Source of the DNA: Syntrophaceae bacterium
GTDB taxonomy: Bacteria; Desulfobacterota; Desulfomonilia; Desulfomonilales; Desulfomonilaceae
Length of the DNA stretch: 7,502 nucleotides
Assembly: GCA_014874425.1 (NCBI GenBank)
Contig: JACWAG010000398.1
Location: 1-7,502, forward strand
Reading direction: 5' to 3'
The position numbers and the translations under genes are program-made. Position 1 is the stretch's first letter, and each line of letters starts with the position of its first letter. Below, piece by piece: positions 6,543 through 7,502 of the stretch. Under the pieces are notes generated by a model that worked only from the letters and a program-made list of their open reading frames with translations, was not told where the DNA came from and did not search any database.

Positions 6543-6584
6543 ATGAAGGCATTGCGCATTTCATCGGCTCAGTTCTGGGTGTGA
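6543..6584 (+). CDS. possible 13-codon leader peptide
   Basis: ATG at 6543 opens a 13-codon reading frame (MKALRISSAQFWV) ending in TGA within the putative leader of the TPR gene. A weak GGAA lies about 10 nt upstream of the ATG. There is no run of one regulatory amino acid codon and no terminator directly after it, so an attenuation role is not supported. ORFs this short occur by chance. Confidence 0.12.
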   Translation: MKALRISSAQFWV

Positions 6585-6680
6585 GCAACAAGAGAGATTG
6601 AATTTACTCTTTCCACTTCCTTATTTTTAAAACAGGGGTTTTCCTCTAAACAATAAACTAAACATCGCGAGTGTCCCAAA

Positions 6681-7337
6681 ATGCATAGCAATACCATTTC
6701 TGACGATTTTTCATATGTCGTAAAAGGCCGGGAGCTGCTGGAACGGGGCGACATTGCGTCCGCCGTGGAATGTTACAGCAAAGCCTTTGATCCTGAGGCG
6801 CTGGATGAACCGGAAGCCCGTAATATGCTCATAGAAGCCCGAGCCAATCTGTCCCGAAAATTCCTGCCTGAAGCTCTCGACAGCTTCGAGGAGGCCCTCA
6901 TTGTAGGTGACAAAATCCAAAGGCGACAGGCAATTGAGGGCATCACAGCGATAGCCGAAATTCGGGTCAACTTGAGATTCCTGACTCAACAGCTAAAGGA
7001 GGGACTGAGGGATGTCACGGGTCGCAAGAATAGGTCTGTCCCAGGACTGGCGCTGGTATCTGATGATGAAAACCTGGTGTTGATATCAAATGAGGCCATA
7101 GCAAAATTGCCGAACCGCCTGCTCCGCGGCGTAAGAATCACAAGGATCCCGCCCCGTTTTACAGGGGTGTCACTGCCAATAGAAGCCGAGAAGTGTATTC
7201 CGTATTCAACTCGTGATGACATCGCTTATATTCTCGAGGTAGCTCAAGCTATTTTGAATTGCAAGGAACCTCTCAGTCAGATGCCGAACCACTTCGAAAC
7301 CGCGCCATCGATAACCGGGCTTGATCAGACCGTGTGA
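6681..7337 (+). CDS. TPR-containing protein with unrecognised C-terminal domain
   Basis: This 218-residue, probably cytoplasmic protein has no signal peptide or membrane segment. Two tetratricopeptide-like helical hairpins are visible. The first is about 12-38 (GRELLERGDIASAVECYSKA) and the second about 45-76, with ARANLSRKFLPEALDSFEEAL showing typical G/A, Y/F and A positions. A helical stretch continues to about 110. The remainder (about 118-195) has strand-like hydrophobic segments, LALVSDDENLVLIS and RGVRITRIPPRF, and a closing helix DIAYILEVAQAIL; I do not recognise this domain. TPR units usually act as protein-binding scaffolds, so an adaptor role is plausible but the partner is unknown. 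The ATG at 6681 has a weak GAG-type Shine-Dalgarno, and an in-frame TAA at 6654-6656 rules out a longer product. It is followed by a terminator at 7424-7453. Confidence 0.82.
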   Translation: MHSNTISDDFSYVVKGRELLERGDIASAVECYSKAFDPEALDEPEARNMLIEARANLSRKFLPEALDSFEEALIVGDKIQRRQAIEGITAIAEIRVNLRFLTQQLKEGLRDVTGRKNRSVPGLALVSDDENLVLISNEAIAKLPNRLLRGVRITRIPPRFTGVSLPIEAEKCIPYSTRDDIAYILEVAQAILNCKEPLSQMPNHFETAPSITGLDQTV

Positions 7338-7393
7338 CATGGTCTTGGAAACTACTTTTCGAGCCATCGTATTAATCCTTAAAACCTAAAAAC

Positions 7394-7399
7394 TTGACA
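7394..7399 (+). promoter_or_regulatory. consensus -35 box TTGACA without a clear -10
   Basis: This is an exact TTGACA. At 17-nt spacing the -10 would be TAAACG (7417-7422), which matches only three positions. If active, transcription would begin at the terminator hairpin that follows and could drive the gene at 7479. Confidence 0.2.
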
Positions 7400-7423
7400 C
7401 CCCGGCAACAATCAAATAAACGT

Positions 7424-7453
7424 GCTGTCTTAAAACTATTAGGACAGCTTTTT
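7424..7453 (+). terminator. strong Rho-independent terminator
   Basis: A 10-bp stem GCTGTCTTAA/TTAGGACAGC with one G-U pair closes a 5-nt AACTA loop. It is followed at once by TTTTT (7449-7453). It lies 86 nt after the TPR gene stop and ends 25 nt before the next start codon. Confidence 0.85.
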
Positions 7454-7464
7454 CTACTGACGGC

Positions 7465-7473
7465 AAGGGGTGA
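7465..7473 (+). promoter_or_regulatory. Shine-Dalgarno deciding the TTG start at 7479
   Basis: AAGGGGTGA closely matches the anti-16S consensus, and the GGGG run ends 8 nt before the TTG at 7479. It supports a real translation start despite the rare start codon. Confidence 0.6.
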
Positions 7474-7478
7474 CACAA

Positions 7479-7502
7479 TTGCGAGCTTTAGGACTAGACA
7501 TG
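7479..7502 (+). CDS. start of a gene, possibly RuvX/YqgF nuclease family (3' truncated)
   Basis: Only eight codons are visible, TTG followed by RALGLDM. A hydrophobic strand ending in GLD right after the start is typical of the RNase H-like fold of RuvX/YqgF, which act in Holliday-junction resolution or 16S rRNA maturation; their N-terminus commonly runs ALGLDxGT with this Asp catalytic. RuvC and ASKHA kinases begin similarly, so the name is provisional. The strong Shine-Dalgarno makes a gene here likely even though its identity is uncertain. Confidence 0.5.

Larger units (their letters stand above)
6155..6680. other. 526-nt AT-rich divergent intergenic region
   Basis: It separates the start of the kinase gene (minus strand) from the start of the TPR gene (plus strand), so it must hold promoters for both. 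It contains a TATAAT box, several short perfect inverted repeats clustered at 6351-6399, a weak sigma-54-like site and a possible tiny leader ORF, each listed separately. No tRNA, structured RNA family or long ORF is recognised. A minus-strand TTGACG (6338-6333) with AATGAT 18 nt downstream (6314-6309) is a weak candidate for the kinase promoter. Confidence 0.7.

Noticed and set aside
6155..6680. tRNA, CRISPR array, attachment site or insertion sequence in the large intergenic region
   Set aside because: There are no cloverleaf elements, regularly spaced direct repeats, transposase fragments or terminal inverted repeats; only short palindromes and a CACGAT direct repeat (6305-6310, 6321-6326).
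7339..7367. Hairpin just after the TPR stop codon (ATGG-CTTG / CGAG-CCAT) as a terminator
   Set aside because: It has a bulge and a 12-nt loop and is not followed by a T-run; the hairpin at 7424 is clearly the terminator.

Overview
The window reads as ordinary chromosomal DNA from a Gram-negative bacterium with moderate GC content. The best guess is a Desulfobacterota/'Deltaproteobacteria'-type organism. The support is indirect: a ZraS/HydH-like sensor kinase paired with a full-length sigma-54-dependent (NtrC-class) regulator, an exported protein with a Sec signal peptide, and a sugar kinase/nucleotidyltransferase pair. There is no rRNA, tRNA, CRISPR array, phage gene or insertion sequence, and nothing in the window fixes the taxon.

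Layout. Positions 1-1630 (+) hold two overlapping genes. The first is the C-terminal two-thirds of an NDP-sugar pyrophosphorylase-type nucleotidyltransferase with a left-handed beta-helix tail. The second is an AmgK-like small-molecule kinase of the aminoglycoside-phosphotransferase fold. Such pairs phosphorylate a free sugar at C1 and then convert it to a nucleotide sugar; the sugar cannot be read from the sequence. Positions 1631-1814 hold a sigma-70-like promoter with a palindrome over its -35 box. Positions 1815-2579 (+) encode a secreted coiled-coil protein with a Ser/Thr/Pro-rich tail, followed by a hairpin terminator at 2649-2697.

Positions 2864-6154 (-) hold a two-component system: a membrane histidine kinase (602 aa) followed by a NtrC-family response regulator (461 aa). 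The kinase has a periplasmic sensor like that of ZraS plus an added cytoplasmic PAS domain. The regulator keeps its phospho-acceptor Asp, Walker motifs, GAFTGA loop and Fis-type helix-turn-helix, so the pair should be functional.

Positions 6155-6680 are a 526-nt AT-rich divergent intergenic region. It holds a perfect TATAAT box, a cluster of short perfect inverted repeats, a weak sigma-54-like site and a possible 13-codon leader ORF. Positions 6681-7337 (+) encode a TPR protein with an unrecognised C-terminal domain. A strong intrinsic terminator (7424-7453) lies only 25 nt before a TTG start codon with a good Shine-Dalgarno. The eight visible residues of that last gene resemble the start of RuvX/YqgF.

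No clearly new multi-gene system is visible. The most unusual items are the secreted STP-tailed protein, the operator-like cluster in the divergent region, and the terminator placed directly in front of the last gene.
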